Positions 10,963 to 19,620 of a DNA stretch of 64,000 bases are shown here, one piece after another. The notes under the pieces were generated by a model. It saw nothing but the letters and a program-made list of their open reading frames with translations. It made no database searches and was not told where the DNA came from. How positions within the stretch are numbered: position 1 is the stretch's first letter; every line of letters starts with the position of its first letter. The DNA is from Pseudomonas sp. HAR-UPW-AIA-41 (GTDB taxonomy: Bacteria; Pseudomonadota; Gammaproteobacteria; Pseudomonadales; Pseudomonadaceae). The stretch covers positions 62,001 to 126,000 of the forward strand of contig NZ_NSLB01000002.1 in assembly GCF_002304225.1 (NCBI RefSeq). Reading direction: 5' to 3'. The translations under genes were made by a program, and so were the position numbers.

Positions 10963-13900
10963 TTAGGCCTCCACCATCGCCACCGCTTCCTCGACATTGA
11001 CCGTGACCAGGCGCGAGCAGCCAGGTTCGTGCATGGTCACGCCCATCAACTGATCGGCCATTTCCATGGCGATCTTGTTGTGGGTGATATAGATGAACTG
11101 CACCGTCTCCGACATTTCCTTGACCAGGCGCGCGTAGCGGCCGACGTTGGCGTCGTCCAGAGGTGCGTCCACTTCGTCGAGCATGCAGAACGGCGCCGGG
11201 TTGAGCTTGAAGATGGCGAACACCAGCGCCAGTGCGGTGAGCGCCTTCTCGCCGCCGGACAGCAGGTGAATGGTGCTGTTCTTCTTGCCCGGCGGTCGCG
11301 CCATGATCGCCACACCGGTATCGAGCAGGTCTTCGCCAGTCAGTTCCAGGTAGGCGTGGCCGCCACCGAACACCTTGGGGAACAGCGCCTGCAGGCCCGC
11401 GTTGATCTGATCGAAGGTTTCCTTGAAGCGGTTGCGGGTTTCCTTGTCGATCTTGCGGATGACGTTTTCCAGCGTCTCCAGTGCCTCGACCAGATCGTCG
11501 TTCTGCGCGTCCAGATAGCGCTTGCGCTCGGACTGCTGCTGATATTCGTCGATGGCCGCCAGGTTGATTGCACCCAGACGGGCAATGCGCCCGGCCAGCT
11601 GTTCCAGCTGCTGCTCCCAGAGGCTTTCGCTGGCTTCGGCTGGCAGGCTGGCCAGCACGCCGTGCAGGTCATAGCCATCCTCGGCCAACTGGTCGGCCAG
11701 GGCCTTGCGCCGCACATTCAGGGCCTGCCAGTCCATCCGCTGCTGCTCGAGCTGACCACGCAGCAGCTGTGCCTGTTGCTCGGCCTGACTGCGGCGCTTC
11801 TCGGCATCGCGCAGTTCGCGATCAGCATCTTCCAGAGCCAGACGCGCCAGCTTGAGCTCTTCCTCGACGCTCATGCGCCGTTCCAGTAGTTCTTCGAGCT
11901 TGATACGCAGCTCTTCAAGCGGCGCCTCGCCCTCCTCCAGATTGAGGCTGAGCTGCTCCCGGCGCTCGATGGCGCGCTCGAACTGCAGCTCAAGGCGTTC
12001 CAGCGCCTGACGGGTGGATTCGTGCTGGGCGCGGATCGAGCCCAGACGCACAGCCAACTGATGGGCGTGATCCTTGTGCTGGCGCGCCTCCTGGCGGACA
12101 CGATCGAGGCGCTCACGCAACTGATCACGGGTAGCCAACAGCAACTCGCGCTGCTCGGTGTCACTGGCCATGGCATCCAGCGCATCCTGCAGGGTCAGTC
12201 GCGCCTCGCCCAGTTGCTCGTGCTCCAGTGCCCGCTGCTCGCCCAGCTCGGCCAGTTCTTCCTGCAGGCGGCGGCGACGCAGGGTCAGTTGCTCGACCTT
12301 GGCCTGCTGCGCCGACAGCTGCGCCTTCAGCTCGCCATGACGGCGAGACTCGTCCTGCAGTCGACGACGCTGCTCCTCGCGCTGCTGTTCCTGCTGCTGC
12401 TGGCGGCTGCGCAGGCTCTGCAGGCGCTCATCCAGTTCGGCCAGGGCCATTTCCCGCTCATCGCGCTCGGCCTGCAGGCGCTCAAGTTCCTGACCACGGG
12501 CCAGCACGCCGCTCTCGGCCGCGCAGGCGCGGCGCACCCGCAGAAAATACCGGCCAACCCAGTAGCCGTCGCGGCTGATCAGGCTGTCGCCCTCGGCCAA
12601 CTGACCGCGCTGGACCAGTGCTTCGTCCAGGGTCTCGACCGGACGCACCCGGGCCAGCCACGGGCTCAGATCCAGACTGGCCTCTACCTTGTCCAAAAGA
12701 CTGCCGGCCACCCGGGCGCCGTGGCGCGGTGCACTGACCAGACGTAACTCGCCCTGATCGAAGCCTTTGAGGTCGAGACCGTTGAAATCGTCCAGCAGTA
12801 CCGCCTGCAGATCGGCGCCGAGGACGGTTTCCACCGCCAGCTCCCAGCCACTTTCCACACGCAGCCCTTCGGCCAGACGTGGCCGGCTGGCCAACTGCTG
12901 CTCACGCAGCCACTCGGCGGCGCCCTTGCCGGGGTTCAGCGCGGCCTGTTGCAAGGCCTCCAGCGAGGCAATGCGGCCATTGAGGCGCTGCAACTCGCCC
13001 TGCGCCTGCTGCTGGGCCTGCTGGGCCTGCTGCAGTTCTTCACGCAGGGTGTGCAGGCGTTCGGCCTGCTGTTCTTCGGCCTGCTGCAGCTCTTCCAGGG
13101 TCAGCTCGCCGCACGCCAGCTGTTCGCTGAGTTCGAGAATCGCCGCATCCTGCGGGTCGGCCGCCAGCTGCGCCTGCTCGTCCTGCAGGCGTCGCTCACG
13201 CTCCTGCACCCGCTCAAGGGCCTGCTCCAGCTGCTGGATGCGCGACTGCTGCACCTCGGCCTGCCGCCGCGGTTCGGCGCTGCGCTGGTTGAAGCCATCC
13301 CACTGCTCCTGCCAGGCGTGCATGGCGCCTTCGGCCTCTTCCAGCTGGGCGCTGGCTTCTTCGGCCGCTGCGGCGCTCATTTCCTGTTCGGGGGCGAGCA
13401 TGTCCAGCTCTTCACCGAGGGTCGCCAGCAGCGTGCGGTCATGACCCAGGTGCGATTCGGTTTCCAGACGAGCGCGCTCAGCCTCGCGCAAATCGTCCTG
13501 CAGCTGACGCAGACGTTGCTGGCCGTGCTGGATGCTCTGCTCGACCCGGGCGATATCACCGCCCACCGAGTAGAAACGGCCCTGAACCTGATTGAAGCGC
13601 TCGGACAGCTCGTGATGCCCGTCGCGCAAACGCTCGATGCTGGCATCGGCACTGCGCTGCTCGGCCACCAGCGCCTCGAAGGCCACTTCCTGATCGCCGA
13701 TCACCGCCTCACGGTTGCCAACCTGCTGGTTCAGCGCCTGCCACTTGAGCGCAGCCAGCTGGGCCTTGAGCTGACGCTCCTCGGCCTTGTATTCCTGATA
13801 TTTCTCGGCGGCCTGGGCCTGACGATGCAGGCGTTCGAGCTGACGCTCCAGCTCCTCGCGCAGGTCGGTCAGGCGCGCCAGGTTCTCGTGGGTACGGCGG

Positions 13901-14451
13901 ATACGGCTCTCGGTCTCGCGGCGGCGCTCCTTGTACTTGGAGATACCGGCGGCTTCCTCGATGAAATTGCGCAGATCCTCCGGCTTGGCCTCGATCAGCT
14001 TGCTGATCATGCCCTGCTCGATGATCGAGTAGCTGCGCGGCCCGAGGCCCGTGCCGAGGAAAATGTCGGTAATGTCGCGGCGCCGGCACTTGGTGCCGTT
14101 GAGGAAATAGGTGTTCTGTCCGTCGCGGGTCACCCGGCGGCGGATGGAGATTTCGGCAAAAGCCGCGTACTCGCCCACCAGCGAGTTGTCGCTGTTGTCG
14201 AAGATCAGCTCGATGGAGGCCTGGGTCACCGGCTTGCGGGTATTGGAGCCGTTGAAGATGACGTCAGTCATCGACTCGCCGCGCAGGTTCTTCGCCGAGC
14301 TTTCACCCATCACCCAGCGCACGGCGTCGATGATGTTGGACTTGCCGCAGCCGTTGGGGCCGACCACCGCCGCCATGTTGCTGGGAAAGTTTACCGTGGT
14401 CGGGTCGACGAAGGACTTGAAGCCCGCCAGCTTGATGCATTTGAGGCGCAT
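10963..14451 (-). CDS. smc: Chromosome segregation protein SMC
   Basis: A 1162-residue structural-maintenance-of-chromosomes ATPase that compacts and segregates DNA, normally with ScpA/ScpB. The Walker A motif GPNGCGKS is at residues 31-38. Long coiled coils rich in Glu, Gln, Arg and Leu flank a central hinge (about 500-650). The C-terminal head has the signature LSGGEKALTALAL and the Walker B MLDEVDAPLDD. The length is normal for the family. The GntR-type gene ends 7 bases upstream, so the two may be co-transcribed. Confidence 0.97.
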   Translation of the reverse strand: MRLKCIKLAGFKSFVDPTTVNFPSNMAAVVGPNGCGKSNIIDAVRWVMGESSAKNLRGESMTDVIFNGSNTRKPVTQASIELIFDNSDNSLVGEYAAFAEISIRRRVTRDGQNTYFLNGTKCRRRDITDIFLGTGLGPRSYSIIEQGMISKLIEAKPEDLRNFIEEAAGISKYKERRRETESRIRRTHENLARLTDLREELERQLERLHRQAQAAEKYQEYKAEERQLKAQLAALKWQALNQQVGNREAVIGDQEVAFEALVAEQRSADASIERLRDGHHELSERFNQVQGRFYSVGGDIARVEQSIQHGQQRLRQLQDDLREAERARLETESHLGHDRTLLATLGEELDMLAPEQEMSAAAAEEASAQLEEAEGAMHAWQEQWDGFNQRSAEPRRQAEVQQSRIQQLEQALERVQERERRLQDEQAQLAADPQDAAILELSEQLACGELTLEELQQAEEQQAERLHTLREELQQAQQAQQQAQGELQRLNGRIASLEALQQAALNPGKGAAEWLREQQLASRPRLAEGLRVESGWELAVETVLGADLQAVLLDDFNGLDLKGFDQGELRLVSAPRHGARVAGSLLDKVEASLDLSPWLARVRPVETLDEALVQRGQLAEGDSLISRDGYWVGRYFLRVRRACAAESGVLARGQELERLQAERDEREMALAELDERLQSLRSRQQQQEQQREEQRRRLQDESRRHGELKAQLSAQQAKVEQLTLRRRRLQEELAELGEQRALEHEQLGEARLTLQDALDAMASDTEQRELLLATRDQLRERLDRVRQEARQHKDHAHQLAVRLGSIRAQHESTRQALERLELQFERAIERREQLSLNLEEGEAPLEELRIKLEELLERRMSVEEELKLARLALEDADRELRDAEKRRSQAEQQAQLLRGQLEQQRMDWQALNVRRKALADQLAEDGYDLHGVLASLPAEASESLWEQQLEQLAGRIARLGAINLAAIDEYQQQSERKRYLDAQNDDLVEALETLENVIRKIDKETRNRFKETFDQINAGLQALFPKVFGGGHAYLELTGEDLLDTGVAIMARPPGKKNSTIHLLSGGEKALTALALVFAIFKLNPAPFCMLDEVDAPLDDANVGRYARLVKEMSETVQFIYITHNKIAMEMADQLMGVTMHEPGCSRLVTVNVEEAVAMVEA

Positions 14452-14458
14452 ACCGACC

Positions 14459-15118
14459 TCAGCGCTCGGCCAGTGCCATCAGCACCAGCGCACTGTTGTG
14501 CTCGCCGTAGGCGTTCAGCACATCGTGCACCGCCACCTCGTCGCGGGCGATCACGGCCTGCAGCAGACTGGCAAAGGTGTTGACGAACTGCGCCATCTCG
14601 CCCTTTCGCCGCTCCAGCGCCAGGTGATAGGTGCGACTGATGGCCGGTAACAGGTTTTCCAGGGTTTCCTGCAGATACAGGTTGTTGGCAAACGGGAAGG
14701 ACGCGCGCATCACATCGAAGCTGCTCTCGACGAAGGCGTTGATGTCCTCGCGCTGCATGTTCTCCACCAGACGCTGCTGGATGACGAGAAACGGCTGCAG
14801 GTCGCTCTGCTGCTGCCAGCCGCGGGCCACAGCCAGACCCAGCTTGATGTACAGGTAGATCACCAGTTCGTAGAGGCTGGTCACATGCTGCGGGGTCAGC
14901 TCGGACACTTGGGCGCCACGGCGCGGCAGGATGTTGATCAGGTGGCGCCGCTCCAGAATCAGCAGGGCCTCGCGTACCGAGCCGCGGCTGACATTCAGCG
15001 CCTGGGTCACCTTGATCTCCTGAATGCGCTCACGTTCCTTGAGCTCACCGCGAATGATGCGCTCGGCCAGGTGTTGGGCGATCTGTTCGGCGAGGCTGTC
15101 CGGTGCCTTGAAGGTCAT
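14459..15118 (-). CDS. GntR family transcriptional regulator next to alkB
   Basis: A 219-residue regulator with an N-terminal GntR winged helix-turn-helix (residues about 8-70; the recognition region includes VTQALNVSRGSVREALLIL). Its all-helical C-terminal effector domain is of the FCD/VanR type. The start ATG has AAGGA 10 bases upstream; the longer open frame to 15376 would run through the divergent alkB promoter. It is divergent from the alkane hydroxylase, and the shared 170-base region holds a palindrome suited to a GntR dimer. By position it resembles the gntR gene beside alkB2 of P. aeruginosa. The effector is unknown. Confidence 0.88.
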   Translation of the reverse strand: MTFKAPDSLAEQIAQHLAERIIRGELKERERIQEIKVTQALNVSRGSVREALLILERRHLINILPRRGAQVSELTPQHVTSLYELVIYLYIKLGLAVARGWQQQSDLQPFLVIQQRLVENMQREDINAFVESSFDVMRASFPFANNLYLQETLENLLPAISRTYHLALERRKGEMAQFVNTFASLLQAVIARDEVAVHDVLNAYGEHNSALVLMALAER

Positions 15119-15205
15119 GCTGTTCCTTACTGGAGGGGCCTTCTGGAGTGGCGCGCAGTTTATCACAGGCCCCTGCCCGACCAAGTCTGGCGACCGCCCA
15201 TCGAA

Positions 15206-15219
15206 GGTTTGCACAAACC
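15206..15219. promoter_or_regulatory. Short perfect palindrome in the gntR-alkB intergenic region
   Basis: GGTTTG-CA-CAAACC is a perfect 6+2+6 inverted repeat lying 16 bases upstream of the larger operator-like palindrome. It could be a second protein-binding site for this divergent promoter region. Confidence 0.4.
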
Positions 15220-15229
15220 CGATGGATAT

Positions 15230-15266
15230 TTGTAGGATTGTCGGACAATCTAACAATTCCAATAAT
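15230..15266 (+). promoter_or_regulatory. alkB promoter with overlapping palindromic operator
   Basis: A perfect palindrome GATTGTC-G-GACAATC (15236-15250) is framed by symmetric TTGT (15230-15233) and ACAA (15253-15256). This gives a 27-bp site with 11 of 13 positions paired. A -35-like TTGTCG (15238-15243) lies inside it, and a -10-like AATAAT (15261-15266) follows after 17 bases. Binding there by the adjacent GntR regulator would block alkB transcription. The site is seen directly; the protein that binds it is inferred. Confidence 0.65.
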
Positions 15267-15288
15267 AAAAGACTGGAGACCTGCCACC

Positions 15289-16425
15289 ATGTTCGAACGC
15301 CTGCCTTCCAACTGGATGCTTGCCCTGAAAAGCATCGGCTACTGGTTCTGGCTGATCCCGGTTGCTCTGCTGCCACTGAGCTACAGCCTCTCCCTGAACA
15401 GCGCTAATCCCGATGCCTGGGCCTTCCTCGTACCGCTGGTGATCTTCGGCCTGATTCCGGTTCTGGACGCCATCATCGGCCGCGACCCGGCCAATCCGGA
15501 CGAGGCAGAGCAGGTTCCAGTTATGGAGCGGCAGGCGTATTACCGCTGGCTGACGCTGGCCAGCGTTGCCGGTCTGCTCGGCATACTCCTGTGGTCGGCC
15601 TGGATTCTGGCGACCTACAGCGCCTGGAGCTGGGTCGGCCAACTGGGCTGGGTGCTCTCGGTGGGCATCATTATGGGTGGCATCGGCATCACCGTTGCCC
15701 ATGAGCTGGTGCACAAGGACTCCGCCCTGGAGCAGAATGCCGGCGGCCTGCTGCTCGCAGCCGTCTGCTACGCGGGCTTCAAGGTCGAGCATGTCCGCGG
15801 CCACCATGTGCACGTATCGACCCCGGAGGACGCCTCCTCGTCCCGCTACGGCCAGAGCCTCTACAGCTTCCTGCCGCATGCCTACAAGCACAACTTCCTC
15901 AACGCCTGGAAACTCGAGGCCGAACGTCTCAAGCGCAAAGGCCTGAGCCCGCTGTCGCGGCACAATGAGCTGATCTGGTGGTATGCCCTGAGCGGTGTTT
16001 TCCTGCTGGGTTTCACTATCGCCTTTGGATGGCTGGGCGCGCTGTTCTTCCTGGGCCAGAGCTTCGTGGCGTTCACCCTGCTGGAAATCGTCAACTATCT
16101 GGAACACTACGGCCTGCACCGGCGCAAGCTGGACAACGGCCGCTACGAGCGGACCAACCCCAACCATTCGTGGAACAGCAACTACCTGCTGACCAACCTG
16201 TTCCTCTTCCACCTGCAACGCCATTCCGACCACCACGCCTATGCCAAGCGCCGCTACCAGGTGCTGCGCCACTACGACGAGAGCCCGCAACTGCCCAACG
16301 GCTATGCCGGCATGGTGGTACTGGCCCTGATTCCCCCGCTGTGGTTTGCCGTGATGAACCCGCGTGTCCGCGCCTACTACGCCGGCGAGGAACACCAGCT
16401 CAAGGCCGGGCAGCAAGCCATCTGA
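15289..16425 (+). CDS. alkB2: Alkane 1-monooxygenase (integral-membrane diiron)
   Basis: A 378-residue membrane enzyme that hydroxylates the terminal carbon of medium-chain n-alkanes, using electrons from rubredoxin. It has about six hydrophobic helices and the histidine boxes of the membrane fatty-acid-desaturase-like family: H138-E-L-V-H142, H168-x3-H172-H173, and H312-x2-H315-H316. It also has the AlkB-specific NYLEHYG motif (269-275). The start ATG follows TGGAG. Context (smc, GntR regulator) matches alkB2 of P. aeruginosa, hence the symbol. No rubredoxin or rubredoxin reductase lies in the window, so electron partners must be encoded elsewhere. Confidence 0.93.
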   Translation: MFERLPSNWMLALKSIGYWFWLIPVALLPLSYSLSLNSANPDAWAFLVPLVIFGLIPVLDAIIGRDPANPDEAEQVPVMERQAYYRWLTLASVAGLLGILLWSAWILATYSAWSWVGQLGWVLSVGIIMGGIGITVAHELVHKDSALEQNAGGLLLAAVCYAGFKVEHVRGHHVHVSTPEDASSSRYGQSLYSFLPHAYKHNFLNAWKLEAERLKRKGLSPLSRHNELIWWYALSGVFLLGFTIAFGWLGALFFLGQSFVAFTLLEIVNYLEHYGLHRRKLDNGRYERTNPNHSWNSNYLLTNLFLFHLQRHSDHHAYAKRRYQVLRHYDESPQLPNGYAGMVVLALIPPLWFAVMNPRVRAYYAGEEHQLKAGQQAI

Positions 16426-16445
16426 AGCTCACTTGATGCTGGTCA

Positions 16446-16473
16446 ATTGCGCCTGGCTCCGGCCAGGCGCAAT
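16446..16473. terminator. Strong hairpin downstream of alkB
   Basis: A perfect 12-bp stem (ATTGCGCCTGGC / GCCAGGCGCAAT) has a TCCG loop and starts 21 bases after the alkB stop. There is no T tract, so it may stabilise the 3' end or act with Rho rather than be a textbook terminator. Confidence 0.5.
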
Positions 16474-16538
16474 CACATAGGCAATCCGGCAAGGCCGGGG
16501 TTAGTCTTACCGGATGTCCCGCTGACCGACACTCGACC

Positions 16539-17366
16539 ATGACTGAACTGCCGCTGCGCGAACGTCTGCACAAGATCATTTTCGAATACGACACAGCCGC
16601 CGGCCGGCGTTTCGATACCTGGCTGTTCGTGATCATTCTGGCCAGTCTGGCCGTGGTGCTGGTCGACAGCGTGGAGGATTACCGGCAGCGCTTTGGCACC
16701 CTCCTCACCCTGCTGGAATGGGGATTTACCCTGTTCTTCGCGGTCGAGTACCTGACCCGCCTGTACTGCTCACCCAAACGCCTTGGCTACGCCTTCAGCT
16801 TCTTCGGCCTGATCGACCTGCTCGCCGTGCTGCCCAGCCTGCTGGCACTGTTCTTCCCCGCCTCGCAATACCTGATGGTGGTGCGCATCCTGCGCCTGCT
16901 GCGCATCTTCCGCGTGCTCAAGCTGCGCCAGTACCTGATCCAGGCCAACTTCCTGCTCACCGCCCTGCGCAGCAGCCGGCAGAAGATCACCGTGTTCTTT
17001 GTCAGCATCGCCAGTCTGGTGGTGGTGTTCGGCGCCGTGATGTACGTGATCGAAGGCCCGGGCAATGGCTTCACCAGTATTCCCAAGAGCATCTACTGGG
17101 CCATCGTCACCCTCACCACCGTCGGTTTTGGCGACATCACCCCCAAGACGCCACTCGGCCAGGCCGTCGCCAGTCTGGTGATGATCACCGGTTACGCCGT
17201 GATCGCCGTACCCACCGGCATCTTCACCGCCGAGCTGAGCAACGCCATGCGCAGCGATGGTGTGCTCAAGCAGCCCTGCCCGTGCTGTCCGAAAGCCGAG
17301 CACGAGGCCAACGCCAGCTTCTGCAGCCGCTGCGGCAGTGCCCTGTTCACGCGGCCGCCGGCCTGA
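16539..17366 (+). CDS. Voltage-gated-type potassium channel with C-terminal zinc ribbon
   Basis: A 275-residue six-transmembrane ion channel. The S4-like helix has regularly spaced arginines (R116-ILRLLRIFRVLKLR-130), so voltage sensing is plausible. The pore loop carries the K+ selectivity filter TVGFGD (194-199). After S6 a short tail has four cysteines in a CPCC (247-250) and CSRC (262-265) arrangement, which looks like a zinc ribbon. The protein sits in the inner membrane. It appears to be a single gene; its terminator is shared with the convergent ccm operon. Its physiological role is unknown. Confidence 0.9.
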   Translation: MTELPLRERLHKIIFEYDTAAGRRFDTWLFVIILASLAVVLVDSVEDYRQRFGTLLTLLEWGFTLFFAVEYLTRLYCSPKRLGYAFSFFGLIDLLAVLPSLLALFFPASQYLMVVRILRLLRIFRVLKLRQYLIQANFLLTALRSSRQKITVFFVSIASLVVVFGAVMYVIEGPGNGFTSIPKSIYWAIVTLTTVGFGDITPKTPLGQAVASLVMITGYAVIAVPTGIFTAELSNAMRSDGVLKQPCPCCPKAEHEANASFCSRCGSALFTRPPA

Positions 17367-17375
17367 CACGGCATA

Positions 17376-17403
17376 AAAAGCCCGCCAATTGGCGGGCTTC
17401 TTC
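17376..17403. terminator. Bidirectional terminator between the channel gene and ccmI
   Basis: A perfect stem AAGCCCGCC / GGCGGGCTT with an AATT loop (itself able to pair) has A residues on the left flank and T residues on the right. It lies between two convergent genes. Confidence 0.88.
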
Positions 17404-17414
17404 GTGAGGACAGG

Positions 17415-18617
17415 TTAGCGCTGATCCGCCTCGCTGATGCGTACGGACTGCTGCTCGGTGCTCTGACTGGAAACTCCGGCGCTGCGGCCGATCCACTCAC
17501 CGGCCGTGGCATTGCCGGCTCGCGAAACCCGCGCCACCAGCTGCACTTCAGGAAATTTCGACAGTTTCAGCTGCGGCATCATCGCATCGCTGTCACTCAG
17601 GCTCACTTCGGCCGGCAGATCGGCCACCGTCAGGCGTTTGACCGCCAGCGGCATGGGCGGGCCGGACAATGCCCGGGCGAAGACGAACACCGCATCCCCC
17701 GGCTGAACCTTGTCCTTGAGCGCCGCATCCAGCTCGACCCTGACCTTCAGGCTGGCCGCTGCCGGTGCCGGCGTTGCCGCCACAGCCGGCGCCGCAGCAC
17801 CCAGTTGCTCACGGGCACGGGCGATACCGCTCTGAATAGCCTCGCGCGACGGGTCTTCGGCCGGCAGTACCGCCACCAGACGCTCCCAGTAGCGCACCGC
17901 ATCGGCATAGCGGCCGGCCTCGTAACCGGCGATACCGAGCAGCCCGAGGCTGGTCACTTCTTCCGGATCGGCCTGCAGTGCCTCATCGGTCAGTTGCTGC
18001 AGACTCTCGCTCCATTGCTTGTTCTGGGCAAAGTACTGAGCCTGCGCCCACTGGCCCAGCAGTGCCGGTTCACGCCCGGCCAGCCGGACCGCTTCGGCAA
18101 ACGCCTTGGCGGCATCCGCGGCACGCTCCTGCGCCATGTAGGTACGACCGAGGAAATACCAGCCTTCCGGGTCTTCCGGGCGGCTCTTCACGCTCTGTTC
18201 CAGACGCTCGGTCATCTCCGCCATGCTGCGTGGCGCCATCTGCGCCAGCTCGCGGGTCTGATTCACCTGATCCAGACCGCCCCAGTGCAGGTACAGACCC
18301 AGACCGAGCAGCGGCACCATCAGTGCGGCGGCCAGCGGCAGCCACTGCCCCAGACGGCGCTGCGCGGCCTCATCACGCTCGGCATCGGCCAACAGCTCGC
18401 GGGCCGCTTCCGCCTTTCCGGCGGTCAGTTGCTCGTCGGTCAGCGTTCCGGCTACCTGCTGCGCCTGCAGCTCGGCCACCCGCTCCTCATAGAGCGCCAC
18501 GTTCAGGGCTGTACGATCCTCTTCGGCCTGAGCCTTACGACCACGCAGCAGGGGAACCAGCAGAAAGGACAACGCCACCAGCAACAGCAGGCCGGCGGGC
18601 AACCAGAAATCGATCAT
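17415..18617 (-). CDS. ccmI: Cytochrome c maturation protein CcmI (CycH)
   Basis: A 400-residue membrane protein of the heme-ligation complex that hands apocytochrome c to CcmF/CcmH. Two N-terminal transmembrane helices (about 4-22 and 93-115) flank a cytoplasmic loop. The periplasmic part contains TPR-type repeats ([20 protein letters not shown] and neighbours, about 145-260) and a C-terminal beta-rich domain. It is the last gene of the ccm operon. The ATG at 18617 overlaps the ccmH stop by one base (TGATG); an in-frame GTG just before it is the alternative start. Confidence 0.92.
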   Translation of the reverse strand: MIDFWLPAGLLLLVALSFLLVPLLRGRKAQAEEDRTALNVALYEERVAELQAQQVAGTLTDEQLTAGKAEAARELLADAERDEAAQRRLGQWLPLAAALMVPLLGLGLYLHWGGLDQVNQTRELAQMAPRSMAEMTERLEQSVKSRPEDPEGWYFLGRTYMAQERAADAAKAFAEAVRLAGREPALLGQWAQAQYFAQNKQWSESLQQLTDEALQADPEEVTSLGLLGIAGYEAGRYADAVRYWERLVAVLPAEDPSREAIQSGIARAREQLGAAAPAVAATPAPAAASLKVRVELDAALKDKVQPGDAVFVFARALSGPPMPLAVKRLTVADLPAEVSLSDSDAMMPQLKLSKFPEVQLVARVSRAGNATAGEWIGRSAGVSSQSTEQQSVRISEADQR

Positions 18618-19084
18618 CACTTCTTATCCAGCAATTGGGCCAGGCGCTCGCGCTCCTCGGCCGACAGTTCAGTGGTAGCGGCACTCGTCACGCTGCGGCG
18701 ACGACGCCAGACGATCACACCCAGGGTCAGCACGCCCAGCCCCAGCAACCCGGCCGGACCGTACCAGAGCAGCAGGGTTTTGCTCGACAGAGGGGGGTTG
18801 TAGAGGACGAAGTCGCCATAGCGGTCAACCAGGAAGTCGACGATCTCGGCATTGCTCTTGCCCTCGGCGAACATGCGGTAAATCTCGCGGCGCAGGTCCA
18901 TGGCGATCGGCGCATTGGAATCGGCGATGTTCTGGTTCTGGCACTTGGGGCAGCGCAGCTCTTCGGTGAGCTGGCGGAAGCGCTGACGCTCACTCTCGTT
19001 CTTGAACTCGTAGGTATCGATGGCTGCCAGCACGGCGCCACTGAGGCCGAACGCCAGCAGCAAACCACAAAGTAGTTTCTTCAC
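18617..19084 (-). CDS. ccmH: Cytochrome c maturation protein CcmH
   Basis: A 155-residue periplasmic thiol oxidoreductase, membrane-anchored at its C-terminal end. It has a signal peptide ([19 protein letters not shown]), the redox motif L-R-C-P-K-C-Q near residues 43-49 that acts on the apocytochrome CXXCH cysteines, and one transmembrane helix (about 104-122). The start is the GTG at 19084, which overlaps the ccmG stop in GTGA and is preceded by GAGGTG. An upstream in-frame ATG at 19138 would lie deep in ccmG. Confidence 0.93.
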   Translation of the reverse strand: MKKLLCGLLLAFGLSGAVLAAIDTYEFKNESERQRFRQLTEELRCPKCQNQNIADSNAPIAMDLRREIYRMFAEGKSNAEIVDFLVDRYGDFVLYNPPLSSKTLLLWYGPAGLLGLGVLTLGVIVWRRRRSVTSAATTELSAEERERLAQLLDKK

Positions 19085-19620
19085 GGCTGCACCTCGTCGA
19101 GCAGTGCCTGATAGCGTGGCGCCAGTTCCTCGCGCCACACGCGCTCATCAATGGCCCCCACATACTTGTGGCGAATCACGCCCTTGGCATCGATCAGGAA
19201 GGTTTCCGGCGCGCCGTAAACACCCAGATTGACGCCCAGCGAGCCATCGGTATCCATCACGTTCAGCGTGTAGGGATCGCGGTAATTGGTGAGCCACTGA
19301 CGGGCCGCCGCGGCGTCATCCTTGTAGTTGACGCCATGGATGACCACGCCCTGCTGCGCCAGGCGGTTGAGCATCTGGTGCTCGGCCTTGCAGGTAGGGC
19401 ACCAGGTTGCCCAGACATTGACCAGCGCAGGGCGCCCCTTGAGGTCGTCCTGGGTCAGGGTCCGCTGCGCATCCTGGAGATCCGGCAGGCTGAAGGCCGG
19501 CAACGGCTTGTCGATCAGGGCCGACGGCAACTCCGATGGATCGAGAAACAGGCCGCGGTAAAGAAACACCGCCATGCCGAGAAAGACCAGCAGCGGCAGC
19601 AGCAGGATTGCCCGTTTCAT
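19081..19620 (-). CDS. ccmG: Thiol:disulfide interchange protein CcmG (DsbE)
   Basis: A 179-residue periplasmic thioredoxin-like protein held by an N-terminal transmembrane anchor (MKRAILLLPLLVFLGMAVFL). The active site WCPTC is in the thioredoxin fold, and the GAPETFLID segment carries the family cis-proline region. It keeps apocytochrome c and CcmH thiols reduced for heme attachment. The ATG at 19620 overlaps the ccmF stop (ATGA). Confidence 0.95.
   Translation of the reverse strand: MKRAILLLPLLVFLGMAVFLYRGLFLDPSELPSALIDKPLPAFSLPDLQDAQRTLTQDDLKGRPALVNVWATWCPTCKAEHQMLNRLAQQGVVIHGVNYKDDAAAARQWLTNYRDPYTLNVMDTDGSLGVNLGVYGAPETFLIDAKGVIRHKYVGAIDERVWREELAPRYQALLDEVQP

Noticed and set aside
12949-14583. 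Very long open frame antisense to smc, and similar frames opposite nasA, ligA, ccmF, fliF and fliK.
   Set aside because: High-GC coding sequence gives long open antisense frames. These have no starts with ribosome sites and no recognisable domains, while the opposite strand encodes known proteins.
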